Shown piece by piece: positions 20,069 to 28,985 of a DNA stretch of 64,000 bases. Source of the stretch: JBEVJC01 sp040510375. GTDB taxonomy: Bacteria > Bacteroidota > Bacteroidia > Chitinophagales > Chitinophagaceae. The notes under the pieces were generated by a model. That model did no database searches, was not told the origin of the DNA, and saw only the letters and a program-made list of their open reading frames with translations. The DNA lies in contig JBEVJC010000012.1 in assembly GCA_040510375.1 (NCBI GenBank), forward strand, positions 186,001 to 250,000. The letters run 5' to 3'. Every line of letters begins with the position of its first letter. The first letter of the stretch is position 1. The position numbers and the translations under genes were made by a program.

Positions 20069-20250
20069 CCAGACAGATCCTGTTTATCCGGATACGCCAT
20101 TGACAACTGCGTTACGCCGGTAATTCCTGACAGGAGATCCTGGTTCCCCAATCTTCAGCATATTTGCAGACCGGCATTCCGGCCCTGCGATGGATCGTGA
20201 TCCGACACGCTGAAAAGCTCACAGGCAATATTATCAAATCATCTCAAGTA

Positions 20251-21582
20251 GTGAAGAAATCTCATTGGCTCATTATCCTGGGCGTATTGGCGCTCAGCTC
20301 CTGTAAAGAAAAAAAGAACGATTACCAGGCGATTGCAGACAATCCCTCCTTATTCAGTGAAGTGGTATACGAACTGAACACGGTGGTTATGGGAAATAAT
20401 TTCAGTCCCATTGTCGCATCAAGGAATTATATGTATGCGTGTGTGGCAGCTTACGAGGTTATTGCTGCCGGATATCCATCGAAATATAATTCACTCGCCG
20501 GGCAGGTGAATGGCCTAAATAAATTACCGATGCCTGACAGCAGTTTAAAAATAAATTATAACTACGCAGCGATGCTCGCGTTCAGCCAGGTGGGTGAGGC
20601 CGTCACCTTTCCGGCCGGCAGTATGAGCGAGTATACCGACAGCATCAAACAGATGATGAAGGAACATGGTATGCCGGCAGACGAACGGGAAAACAGTATT
20701 GCATTTGCCGATACCATCTCCAAAGCGGTGATCGCCTGGAGTAAAAAAGATAATTATGCACAGACACGCAGTGCAGCCAAGTATACCGTGATTGACACGC
20801 CGGGAAGATGGGTGCCTACCCCACCGGCCTATACATCGGGCATGGAGCCCCATTGGATGGAGATCCGCCCGGTAGTCCTGGACAGTTCCAACCAGTTCCA
20901 GCCACCACCTCCACTGGAGTTCAATATCAAAGACAAGAACAGTCCCTATTATAAAGAAGTAATGGCCATCAAAAACGCGGTGGACAGCCTGACACCGGAA
21001 CAGATGCATATTGCCAATTTCTGGGACGATAATCCTTTCAAATTAAATGTATCGGGACATGTAATGTTCGGTACCAAAAAGTTTTCGCCTCCTGGTCACT
21101 GGATGGCCATTGTAGGGATTGCAGCAAAAAAGGCAAAATTCGATTACCCCGAAACAGTTTATGCGTATGTGATGACTGCTATTGCACAGTTCGATGCATT
21201 CATTCAATGCTGGGATGAAAAATACCGGCATAATACAGCCCGGCCGGAAACCGTCATCAACAAATATTTCGATTCGGAGTGGCAGCCCCTGTTGCAGACT
21301 CCCCCGTTTCCCGAATATACCTGTGGTCATTCCACAGTGTCTTCTGCAAATGCGGAAGTGCTTACAACAGTGTTCGGTGACAATTTTGCTTACACCGATA
21401 CTTCTGAACAGGAGTTCGGAATCGATAGCCGGAGTTACCCCTCCTTTCGCGCAGCAGCTATCGAAAATAACTGGGCAAGGTTTTATGGAGGTATCCATTT
21501 TCATCATTCCTGTATTATCAGTACTGAATATGGAGCCAGGGTGGGACAATTAGTAGCAGAGCGATTAAAACTGAAAAAGTAA
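20251..21582 (+). CDS. Vanadium-dependent haloperoxidase / PAP2-type lipoprotein (copy 1)
   Basis: This 443-residue lipoprotein starts at a GTG at 20251, which places the signal VLALSSC right (Cys18). The frame is open to 20164, but the extra codons look non-coding. The C-terminal half carries the three blocks that bind vanadate or phosphate in this superfamily: KYRHNTARP (Lys-x6-Arg-Pro), CGHSTVSSANAEVL (the Gly-His-Ser block with the catalytic histidine), and ARFYGGIHFHHS (Arg and His ligands). Vanadium haloperoxidases oxidise halides with peroxide, and relatives act as acid phosphatases. Which applies here cannot be read from sequence. An outer-membrane barrel protein follows after 43 nt, then a second haloperoxidase-like gene. 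Confidence 0.85.
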   Translation: MKKSHWLIILGVLALSSCKEKKNDYQAIADNPSLFSEVVYELNTVVMGNNFSPIVASRNYMYACVAAYEVIAAGYPSKYNSLAGQVNGLNKLPMPDSSLKINYNYAAMLAFSQVGEAVTFPAGSMSEYTDSIKQMMKEHGMPADERENSIAFADTISKAVIAWSKKDNYAQTRSAAKYTVIDTPGRWVPTPPAYTSGMEPHWMEIRPVVLDSSNQFQPPPPLEFNIKDKNSPYYKEVMAIKNAVDSLTPEQMHIANFWDDNPFKLNVSGHVMFGTKKFSPPGHWMAIVGIAAKKAKFDYPETVYAYVMTAIAQFDAFIQCWDEKYRHNTARPETVINKYFDSEWQPLLQTPPFPEYTCGHSTVSSANAEVLTTVFGDNFAYTDTSEQEFGIDSRSYPSFRAAAIENNWARFYGGIHFHHSCIISTEYGARVGQLVAERLKLKK

Positions 21583-21625
21583 AGAGAACACGAAATACCA
21601 ACAACTAAACTGTAAAACAACTACC

Positions 21626-22582
21626 ATGCTTATCAGATCACTAAACAAAAAATTTTTAACGGCCTGCCTGACCTGCTGTATTGGTTTCAATGCGATGGGG
21701 CAAACGGATATCGACGCCATTATGATGGAAAAGAATGCGTTCTGCGTGGGGCCCATGTACACACATAGCAGCTGGAAAGAATATTGGGAAGGTACCCTCA
21801 AAAGGGAGAACCTCAACCTGGGACGTGTGACTACACAGATGTATGGACTGATGGGTTCTTACGGGATCACGCGTAAGCTGAACGCCTTATTCAGCGTGCC
21901 ATATGTAAGAACAAAGGCTTCTGCCGGTACCCTGCACCCAATGGATGGGATCCAGGACCTGAGCCTGTTCCTGAAATACAGGGCGATGCAATATAAACTC
22001 GGCAACGGGAAAATATCAGTCTTTGCAATCGGTGGTGTTACGTTTCCGCTGACGGATTATCCCGCCGACTTCCTTCCGTTATCGATCGGGTTGCAAAGCA
22101 AGGCCGCGATAGCAAGGGGAATGGTTGATTACCAGCTGGGCAATTTGTTTGCAACCGTATCTGGTTCGTACATCTTCCGGGATGATATCAAGATTGACCG
22201 CACTTCCTATTATACCACCGAAATGCATTACACCAACAAGGTGAAAATGTATGATATGACCAATGTGAATGTGCGTTTGGGTTTCCGTAACCAGCAACTG
22301 ATTGCTGAGGCAATCCTCAACCAGTCCAATTCACTTGGCGGGTTTGATATTACCAGGAACAATATGCCGTTCCCGAGTAATAAAATGAATTCAACCATGG
22401 TGGGTGTGAATATAAAATATGTGATTCCCAAAATACCACAATTGTCGGTTGTAGCAGGTGGCATGCATACAGTTGCCGGAAGGAATGTGGGTAAAGCAAC
22501 CAGTGTATACGGATCATTTTTTTATGTATTTGACTTCAGCCCCAGATCAAAAACTATTGCACAAACGAACAATTCTAACTGA
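21626..22582 (+). CDS. Outer-membrane beta-barrel (transporter-like) protein
   Basis: The 318-residue protein has a signal peptide ending at FNAMGQ (about residue 26) and a mature part of alternating beta-strands (GSYGITRKLNALFSVPYV, ISVFAIGGVTFPLTDYP, LFATVSGSYIFRDDIKI). It closes with strand-like SVYGSFFYVFDFSPR. This resembles the MetA-pathway/phenol-degradation type outer-membrane proteins. The family assignment is not firm. Its stop codon (22580-22582) is one base before the ATG of the second haloperoxidase-like gene, so the two are almost certainly co-translated. That tight link suggests it serves the haloperoxidase pair, for example as a pore for substrate or product. This role is inference. 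Confidence 0.75.
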   Translation: MLIRSLNKKFLTACLTCCIGFNAMGQTDIDAIMMEKNAFCVGPMYTHSSWKEYWEGTLKRENLNLGRVTTQMYGLMGSYGITRKLNALFSVPYVRTKASAGTLHPMDGIQDLSLFLKYRAMQYKLGNGKISVFAIGGVTFPLTDYPADFLPLSIGLQSKAAIARGMVDYQLGNLFATVSGSYIFRDDIKIDRTSYYTTEMHYTNKVKMYDMTNVNVRLGFRNQQLIAEAILNQSNSLGGFDITRNNMPFPSNKMNSTMVGVNIKYVIPKIPQLSVVAGGMHTVAGRNVGKATSVYGSFFYVFDFSPRSKTIAQTNNSN

Positions 22583-22583
22583 T

Positions 22584-24134
22584 ATGAAAAAGATTATATT
22601 TTTTGCTGCTTCTTTGATTGGCGTATCGGCGCTGGCATTGATTGCCTGTAACAAGGACCCCGAGGGGCGAACTGAAAACGTTAAACCACTTGCTCCGGAA
22701 AACCTTGATGCTGATGCAGGTACCTGGAGACCTGTTTTACTGACCGCTCCTGACGAATTTGCACTGGCTGCGCCGATTGCGACCACCAGTCCGGATTATG
22801 TTTTACAAATAAGTGAGATCAAGAGCCTGCAGGCAGATATAACTCCCGAAGAACAAAGGATCGTTGATTACTGGAGTGCTGGCGGGATACTTCGCTGGAA
22901 CGAAATCCTGCGCGACCTGGTGGCAAAACACAACCTGCCGCCCTACCAGAATGATGATGGTACCTATCCATTTCCAAATGCTGCTAACCCGCTTGCCTAT
23001 CCGCTGTTCCCGTTTGCCAATCCTCCTTATGCGGCAAGGGCCTATGCCTATGTAAGCGCTGCACAGTATGATGCACTGGTAGCCGCATGGCATTATAAAA
23101 CTGTTTATAACCGCGCTCCGGCCTATACCATTGATGAGGGTGTAAAGGTGCTGATCCCTAAATCAACCCTGCCTTCGTATCCATCCGAAGATGCCGTGAT
23201 CGAAGGTGCTGCCGTGGAAATGATGAAACTTTTATTTCCCGGTGACCAGGAATATATTATGGCAAAAGCAGCTGAACATAAATTGTCGAGGCTGATTGCA
23301 GGTGTTAATATCCGCAGTGAACTGGAAGCGGGTGAAGCGCTGGGCAAGGCTGTGGCTTCCAAATTTTTAGCCAGGGCAAGAGGTGATCGCGCAGGTGCGG
23401 CAGCAGGCAACCAGGCTGCATGGACCAAACTGGAAACTGATTGTATGGCCCGTGGTGAAACACCGTGGTACAGTCTTGAATTTCCAAAACGTCCGCCAAT
23501 GTTACCGATGTATGGAAAGGTAAAAGCATTCCTCTTCGATTCTCTCACAGCCATCTCACTTCGTCCCGGTCCGCCTCCTTCTGTTCATGGCGACCAGATG
23601 AAAAAAGAAACGGAAGAGATTGCGGAATTTGTAAAAAATCCGACAAGGGAAAATATCCGCATCACGCATTTCTGGGCCGATGGTGTTGGTACCTACACAC
23701 CTCCGGGGCATTGGGATGCAATAGCGGCTGAAGATTTTATCGATAAAAATTTCAGCGAAGTAAGATGGGCGCGGAATATGGCATTGATCAATATGTCACT
23801 CATGGATGCGGGCATTGTGTGCTGGGATACGAAATATTTTTATTTCAATCCACGCCCGTCACAGATGGATCCATCCATCAAAACACTGACAGGGATCCCG
23901 AATTTCCCGGCCTATATCTCCGGCCACTCCACATTCAGTGCAGCAGCGGCAACGGTGCTGGGTCATATCATTCCGGAACGTGCCAGTGCCTATGATGCAA
24001 TGGCATTGGAAGCATCCCGGTCGCGGATGGTAGGAGGTATCCACTTCCGCAGTGACTGTGAAGTAGGGGTTACGGTAGGTAAGAGTATCGGGGCCTTTGC
24101 AGTGCAACGGGCTCTCACCGACGGAGCTGAATAA
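22584..24134 (+). CDS. Vanadium-dependent haloperoxidase / PAP2-type lipoprotein (copy 2)
   Basis: This 516-residue lipoprotein (signal ALALIAC, Cys22) has the same three superfamily blocks as the gene two upstream: KYFYFNPRP, ISGHSTFSAAAATVL and SRMVGGIHFRSDCEVG. The spacing fits vanadium haloperoxidase or bacterial acid phosphatase active sites. It is longer in the N-terminal half than copy 1 and not closely similar outside the motifs, so the pair probably differs in substrate. The ATG at 22584 is preferred over the open frame from 22458, which overlaps the barrel gene. It starts one base after the barrel gene's stop. A FecA-like receptor begins 164 nt later. Confidence 0.87.
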   Translation: MKKIIFFAASLIGVSALALIACNKDPEGRTENVKPLAPENLDADAGTWRPVLLTAPDEFALAAPIATTSPDYVLQISEIKSLQADITPEEQRIVDYWSAGGILRWNEILRDLVAKHNLPPYQNDDGTYPFPNAANPLAYPLFPFANPPYAARAYAYVSAAQYDALVAAWHYKTVYNRAPAYTIDEGVKVLIPKSTLPSYPSEDAVIEGAAVEMMKLLFPGDQEYIMAKAAEHKLSRLIAGVNIRSELEAGEALGKAVASKFLARARGDRAGAAAGNQAAWTKLETDCMARGETPWYSLEFPKRPPMLPMYGKVKAFLFDSLTAISLRPGPPPSVHGDQMKKETEEIAEFVKNPTRENIRITHFWADGVGTYTPPGHWDAIAAEDFIDKNFSEVRWARNMALINMSLMDAGIVCWDTKYFYFNPRPSQMDPSIKTLTGIPNFPAYISGHSTFSAAAATVLGHIIPERASAYDAMALEASRSRMVGGIHFRSDCEVGVTVGKSIGAFAVQRALTDGAE

Positions 24135-24298
24135 ATAGAAAGAATGGCTGCTGGCCCTGGTTACCTGAGTTTCTAAGGGATCAGCTTGTCCGGTACGGCA
24201 GCCTTACTATAAGTCTTACAGTTTTTTGGTATAAGCATAACCGGCGTTGTAATTCCTTACGGACGCCTTTTTTTCTCTTTACCTGTTTATAACTGTTT

Positions 24299-26488
24299 AT
24301 GAAAAGTAGGTTAAGTGTACTGATTTTTAGTTCTTTCCTGTGTTTGTTGGCCAATGGCCAGTCAGGGGAGGATACATTAAGTTCAAAATCGATTGACAGC
24401 GTGGTTATCCTTTCATACCTGCGCCAGAATAATATCACACCATTGCCCGCCAACCGCGGTACCTACCTTTTTGGCGGGAAGAAATCGGAAGTCATCAGTT
24501 TATTACAGATCCCTGCTGATATAACAAACAAAACAGCCAGGCAGGTATTTGCGAAAGTGCCCGGGATCTTTGTGTATGATATGGATGGAGCAGGCAACCA
24601 GATAAATATTGCTGCACGCGGACTTGATCCGCATCGTGGCTGGGAATTTAATATCCGGAGGGATGGTATCCTCACCAATTCGGATATGTATGGTTATCCT
24701 GCCAGTCACTACAGTATGCCGTTGGAAAGTATTGAGCGCATTGAACTGGTACGTGGCACAGGCTCACTGCAGTATGGTGCCCAGTTTGGGGGCATGCTCA
24801 ATTATGTAAGCAAACAGGGAGATACTACCCGGCCATTTTCATTTGAAAATGTTTCATCCGTTGGTTCATTTAAATTATTGAGTACCTATAATGCAATCGG
24901 GGGAAAGGTTGGCCAGTTCAGGTATTACGCCTATATCTACCGCAAATCGCGCGATGGATATCGCGATAATGAACATACCGATTCTGAGGCCGAAGGTGTG
25001 ACCGTGACCTATGAACCCCGTGCGGGATTTTCAGTAAAGCTGGACTGGTCGCGATCGGAGTACCGGTACCGGATACCTGGCGCCCTGAACGATAGTATGT
25101 TTGCTGCAAACCCACGCCAGGCAACAAGATCGAGGAATTATTTCAGTCCTGATATACATGTGCCATCCATTACCCTGAACTGGCAGCTGGCAGACCGGAC
25201 GAATATGAGTCTGGTTACCTCCGCCGTATTAGGTAAAAGGAACAGTGTAATGTTTGATAAGCCCACCAACGTGATGGATACCATTAATCTCAGCACAAGG
25301 TTTTTCAATAACCGCCAGGTGGATATCGACCGGTTCAACAGTTATACAACAGAATTACGTGTTGCGCAGGAGTACAGGTTAGGTTCGCAAACGAGCACCC
25401 TTGTCGGCGGTGTGCAGTATATGAATAATGACCTGCACCGGACCCAGCAGGGAAAGGGTACTACAGGTTCAGATTATGACCTGTCCCTGGTGGACCCTGT
25501 ATGGGGCAGGGATGTGCATCTCAAAACAAATAATGTAGCGGTTTTTGCAGAAAACAGTTTTCGGTTAACCAGTCAATTGTCGGTTAATGCAGGGGCGAGG
25601 GTTGAGATCGGTGAAACCAGGATGAGTGGTGTGATTTCTTATTATTCGGACAATGAGATCCCGGTAAAAATGGAACACCATTTCCCTTTATTTGGTGTGA
25701 GTGTTTCGTACAAACCGTTGGACGGACTTGAATTTTATGGTGGCTGGTCACAGGCATACCATCCAATGCTGTTCAAGGACCTGATCCCCACTTCCACATT
25801 TGAAAAAGTTGATCCCAATATCCGTGATGCGAAAGGATACAATGCGGAACTGGGTACCCGTGGCAGTTTCAGGACCATTCGTTGGGATATAACCGGATTC
25901 CTGCTGGGGTATGATGATCGTTTCGGCACACTCTCGGGTGTAGATAATGGAGGTGCGTTTTATACATACCGGACCAATATCGGGAACTCGCTGACGAAGG
26001 GGCTGGAGATTTTTGTGCAGGGCGACTGGTTGCTGGGCAGGAAGACCGGTCTTTCTGTTTATACATCCACCGCATTTACAGATGCCAGGTATACCGATGC
26101 ATCGGTTAAATCGGGTAATGATAATATCAGTATCAGGGGGAACCGGGTGGAAGGCTCACCTGCACTGATTACGCGTAACGGGGTTAGTCTCCGTTACCGG
26201 AAGTTTGTGGTAGGCGCATTGTATAGTTACACGGCAAGGACTTATGCGGATGCATTGAATACAGTGGTACCTCCGGCTGCGACAGGGGCCACGGGACTTG
26301 TACCGGCCTATGGCCTGGTCGATTTAAATGCATCATACCGGATTATGTCGAACCTGGAAATCCGGTTTAATGCAGGTAATATTCTGGATAAACAATACTT
26401 CACAAAACGACCCACATTCTACCCCGGTCCGGGGATATGGCCTTCGGAAGGCCGTAATGGCACACTTACGCTGCTGGTCCGGCTTTGA
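24299..26488 (+). CDS. FecA-like TonB-dependent receptor
   Basis: The 729-residue protein has a signal peptide ending near LLANGQ (about 23). A plug domain (about 60-175) includes RQVFAKVPGIFVYDMDGAGNQINIAARG and RIELVRGTGSLQYGAQFGGMLNYVSK. A 22-strand-type barrel follows, ending in TLTLLVRL. It lacks the SusC-type N-terminal extension and has no SusD partner. The plug resembles FecA-type ferric-citrate receptors, so a metal chelate or small organic substrate is likely. The link to the haloperoxidase cluster just upstream suggests, as inference, uptake of a metal (iron or vanadium) complex or of a product. The LacI gene starts 160 nt further on. Confidence 0.88.
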   Translation: MKSRLSVLIFSSFLCLLANGQSGEDTLSSKSIDSVVILSYLRQNNITPLPANRGTYLFGGKKSEVISLLQIPADITNKTARQVFAKVPGIFVYDMDGAGNQINIAARGLDPHRGWEFNIRRDGILTNSDMYGYPASHYSMPLESIERIELVRGTGSLQYGAQFGGMLNYVSKQGDTTRPFSFENVSSVGSFKLLSTYNAIGGKVGQFRYYAYIYRKSRDGYRDNEHTDSEAEGVTVTYEPRAGFSVKLDWSRSEYRYRIPGALNDSMFAANPRQATRSRNYFSPDIHVPSITLNWQLADRTNMSLVTSAVLGKRNSVMFDKPTNVMDTINLSTRFFNNRQVDIDRFNSYTTELRVAQEYRLGSQTSTLVGGVQYMNNDLHRTQQGKGTTGSDYDLSLVDPVWGRDVHLKTNNVAVFAENSFRLTSQLSVNAGARVEIGETRMSGVISYYSDNEIPVKMEHHFPLFGVSVSYKPLDGLEFYGGWSQAYHPMLFKDLIPTSTFEKVDPNIRDAKGYNAELGTRGSFRTIRWDITGFLLGYDDRFGTLSGVDNGGAFYTYRTNIGNSLTKGLEIFVQGDWLLGRKTGLSVYTSTAFTDARYTDASVKSGNDNISIRGNRVEGSPALITRNGVSLRYRKFVVGALYSYTARTYADALNTVVPPAATGATGLVPAYGLVDLNASYRIMSNLEIRFNAGNILDKQYFTKRPTFYPGPGIWPSEGRNGTLTLLVRL

Positions 26489-26591
26489 TCTGTTATCAAT
26501 GGGCCGTAATTCCGCGTTTATCCGGTGTAGATTTATTATCCGGGAGTCCATAGCGCAGGCTCCAGGTGCTAGTTGGTCTTTGATCTGTTAT
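26473..26591. repeat. Direct repeat spanning the receptor stop codon
   Basis: A 24-nt segment at 26473-26496 containing the end of the receptor gene and its TGA is repeated at 26568-26591 with 20 of 24 bases alike. The 14-nt core CTTTGATCTGTTAT is identical. The second copy ends just before the first possible LacI start. It is weaker than the other three cases of repeated gene ends in this window. Confidence 0.4.
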
Positions 26592-26648
26592 TAGATGGAT
26601 ATGTTTTATATTGTGCAGGACGAACGCCATATAAAACGATGTGTTTCC

Positions 26649-27641
26649 ATGCAGCAAAGCACCTTGAAAAAACTTTCAGAAGTTCTTGGTCTGAGTATCT
26701 CCACGGTGTCACGTGCACTGAAGGATCACCCGGATATTTCCAACACTACCAAGGCAAAGGTCAGGGAGCTGGCCGAGCTGATGGAGTATGAGCCCAATGG
26801 TAATGCGGTACAGCTTCGGACCAGGCAGAGCAATGTGCTGGGAATCCTGGTGCCGGTCATCAATAATTTTTTTTACGATTCATTTATTGCCTCTGTTGAG
26901 GAAGAAGCAAGGCAACATGGTTATTCCATCCTGATTATGCAGTCGCGCGATAGTGTGCAACTGGAAACATCGAGCCTGCACCTGTTCCGGAAAAAAATGG
27001 TCATGGGATTGTTTGCTTCAATCTCTACCGAGATTGAGGACCTGGCGCCATTCCAGAAATTAAAACTGATGGATGTGCCGCTGGTATTTTTTGATCGGGT
27101 GCCCGATTTGCCGGGTCTGATCAAGGTCTGTATGGCCGATGAATTATCAGCGGCGATGGCAGCCGATGCTATCATTGCCAAGGGCAAAAAATCCGTGCTT
27201 GGGCTATTTGGACATCCTCATCTTAGTTTATCAAGGAAGCGGGTGAATTCGTTCCGCGACACATTCGCGAAAAAATCTCCATCAACCCTGCTCGATATTG
27301 ATTACCCGGAAAACATAGAGGAGTCCAAAAAATGTGCACTTAAATGGTTGCAGGGTGAAAGAAAGTATGATGTTGTTTTCTGTATGGGCGACCTGATCCT
27401 TATAGGTGTAATGCATGCAATACATGAATTGAAATTGCGGATCCCGGAGGATATAGCCATTATTGGAATCAGCAACGGATTAATACCCACGTTTTATAAT
27501 CCAACGATCACCTATGTGGAAACTAGTGGTTATAAACTCGGAAAACTTGCCTTTAGCCAGATGCTTGCCTGTATAAAAGGGGAGGAGGTGGAAGAAGAAG
27601 TGTACGTGGAATCGATGCTGGTTGAGGGTGGATCGTTGTAA
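26649..27641 (+). CDS. LacI-family transcriptional regulator
   Basis: The product is 330 residues from the ATG at 26649. An in-frame ATG at 26595 would add 18 residues unlike any LacI N-terminus. The N-terminal helix-turn-helix is typical (TLKKLSEVLGLSISTVSRALKDHPDIS), followed by the hinge region and a periplasmic-binding-protein-like sensor domain (LGILVPVINNFFYDSFIASVEEEARQHGY onward, to YKLGKLAFSQML). Such regulators bind a sugar or sugar phosphate and release DNA. An MFS transporter and a trehalase follow at 54 and then 15 nt, so trehalose or a derivative is the probable signal. The palindromes ahead of susC could be further targets. Confidence 0.92.
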   Translation: MQQSTLKKLSEVLGLSISTVSRALKDHPDISNTTKAKVRELAELMEYEPNGNAVQLRTRQSNVLGILVPVINNFFYDSFIASVEEEARQHGYSILIMQSRDSVQLETSSLHLFRKKMVMGLFASISTEIEDLAPFQKLKLMDVPLVFFDRVPDLPGLIKVCMADELSAAMAADAIIAKGKKSVLGLFGHPHLSLSRKRVNSFRDTFAKKSPSTLLDIDYPENIEESKKCALKWLQGERKYDVVFCMGDLILIGVMHAIHELKLRIPEDIAIIGISNGLIPTFYNPTITYVETSGYKLGKLAFSQMLACIKGEEVEEEVYVESMLVEGGSL

Positions 27642-27695
27642 TATAAATGACCTGTTTGCCAGACCCCGGGAAAAAAATAACGAACTCAAAACAAA

Positions 27696-28970
27696 ATGCC
27701 TGCCATGACAAATTTCAGGATTAAAGCCTCCCTGTTCCTCAACTATTTTGTATTTGCAATCCTGCTGAACAGTGTGGGTACTGTTATCCTCCAGATCCAG
27801 GGAAATTTTGATCTCAGTAAGCCAACAGCCAGTACCCTGGAGGCTTTCAAGGATTTCAGTATCGCCATTGCATCGTTCCTGGTTGCGTCCTATGTGGTGC
27901 GTATCGGTTATAAACGGACCATGCTGATTGCGCTGGGTCTGGTTACATTCATGTGTTTGCTGATGCCCATTTCACCAGGTTTCCTGATGACAAAATTATT
28001 GTTTGCCACTGTAGGGGTGAGTTTCGCAATGATAAAGGTGACTGTTTTTTCCACCATTGCACTGGTGACAAATGGCCAGAAGGAACACCTTAGCCTGATG
28101 AATTTCCTGGAGTCTTTTTTTATGGTGGGGATTATGACCGGTTATTTCATCTTTGGTGCGTTCGTCGATAATGACGACCCGACATCTACTGCATGGTTCC
28201 GGGTGTACTATGTCCTTGCGGGTATTTCCTTACTTGCGTTTCTTTTATTACTCAGCACACCGCTCGATGAATCTTCGGTGCAAAAACCGGAGCGGACCGA
28301 ATCACCTATTACTGATTTTGCTGCTATGCTGAAACTGCTGGTGTTACCGCTGGTGCTGGTGTTCATATTCAGCGCATTTTTTTATGTGCTGATTGAACAA
28401 AGTATCATGAGCTGGTTACCTACATTCAATAATGAAGTGCTGAACCTGTCCAATAGTCTCAGTGTGCAAATGGCCAGTATCCTTTCTGCATCCTTCGCGC
28501 TGGGGCGTTTCCTTGCGGGGATCCTGCTGAGAAAGTTCAACTGGCTGGTGGTACTGGTGGGTTGTGTACTCGGTGCGGGTGCGTTGGTACTGATCACGGT
28601 TCCGCTTACCAGGGGTATCAGCGGACTTTCCATCCGGACTCTCGCCGATGTTCCGCTGGTAGCCTATGCCTTTCCGATGATCGGTCTGTTCCTTGCGCCG
28701 ATTTATCCGGCAATCAATTCGATAATCCTGAGTAATCTTCCAAAGAATAAACATAGTGCCATGGCGGGTCTTATTGTATTTTTTTCCGCCCTGGGAGGTA
28801 CCACCGGATCGATTATCACCGGACATATATTCGGGGCGTATGGCGGGCAGACGGCATTTTATTTTTCACTTGTGCCAATGGCGGTGCTGGTTGTGCTGCT
28901 TTTTGGCTTCCAATGGTTGCAAAGAAAAACGGGTCAGCCAGTGGCGATGGATTTAAAAGGCGGCCATTAA
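27696..28970 (+). CDS. MFS sugar transporter, probably trehalose uptake
   Basis: The 424-residue protein has twelve predicted membrane segments, starting with ASLFLNYFVFAILLNSVGTVIL. The loop between segments 2 and 3 has VRIGYKRTML, a form of MFS motif A. The layout resembles the FucP/TsgA branch of the superfamily. Its place between a LacI regulator and a cytosolic-type trehalase, in the same direction and with short gaps, suggests import of trehalose or a related disaccharide across the inner membrane. The substrate is inferred from context only. ATG at 27696 is used; a second ATG three codons later is possible. Confidence 0.85.
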   Translation: MPAMTNFRIKASLFLNYFVFAILLNSVGTVILQIQGNFDLSKPTASTLEAFKDFSIAIASFLVASYVVRIGYKRTMLIALGLVTFMCLLMPISPGFLMTKLLFATVGVSFAMIKVTVFSTIALVTNGQKEHLSLMNFLESFFMVGIMTGYFIFGAFVDNDDPTSTAWFRVYYVLAGISLLAFLLLLSTPLDESSVQKPERTESPITDFAAMLKLLVLPLVLVFIFSAFFYVLIEQSIMSWLPTFNNEVLNLSNSLSVQMASILSASFALGRFLAGILLRKFNWLVVLVGCVLGAGALVLITVPLTRGISGLSIRTLADVPLVAYAFPMIGLFLAPIYPAINSIILSNLPKNKHSAMAGLIVFFSALGGTTGSIITGHIFGAYGGQTAFYFSLVPMAVLVVLLFGFQWLQRKTGQPVAMDLKGGH

Positions 28971-28985
28971 AATCAGCGGCGAACA

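Noticed and set aside
20164..20250. N-terminal extension of the first haloperoxidase-like protein
   Set aside because: The added residues would put 29 codons ahead of the lipoprotein signal; a GTG at 20251 gives a standard signal.
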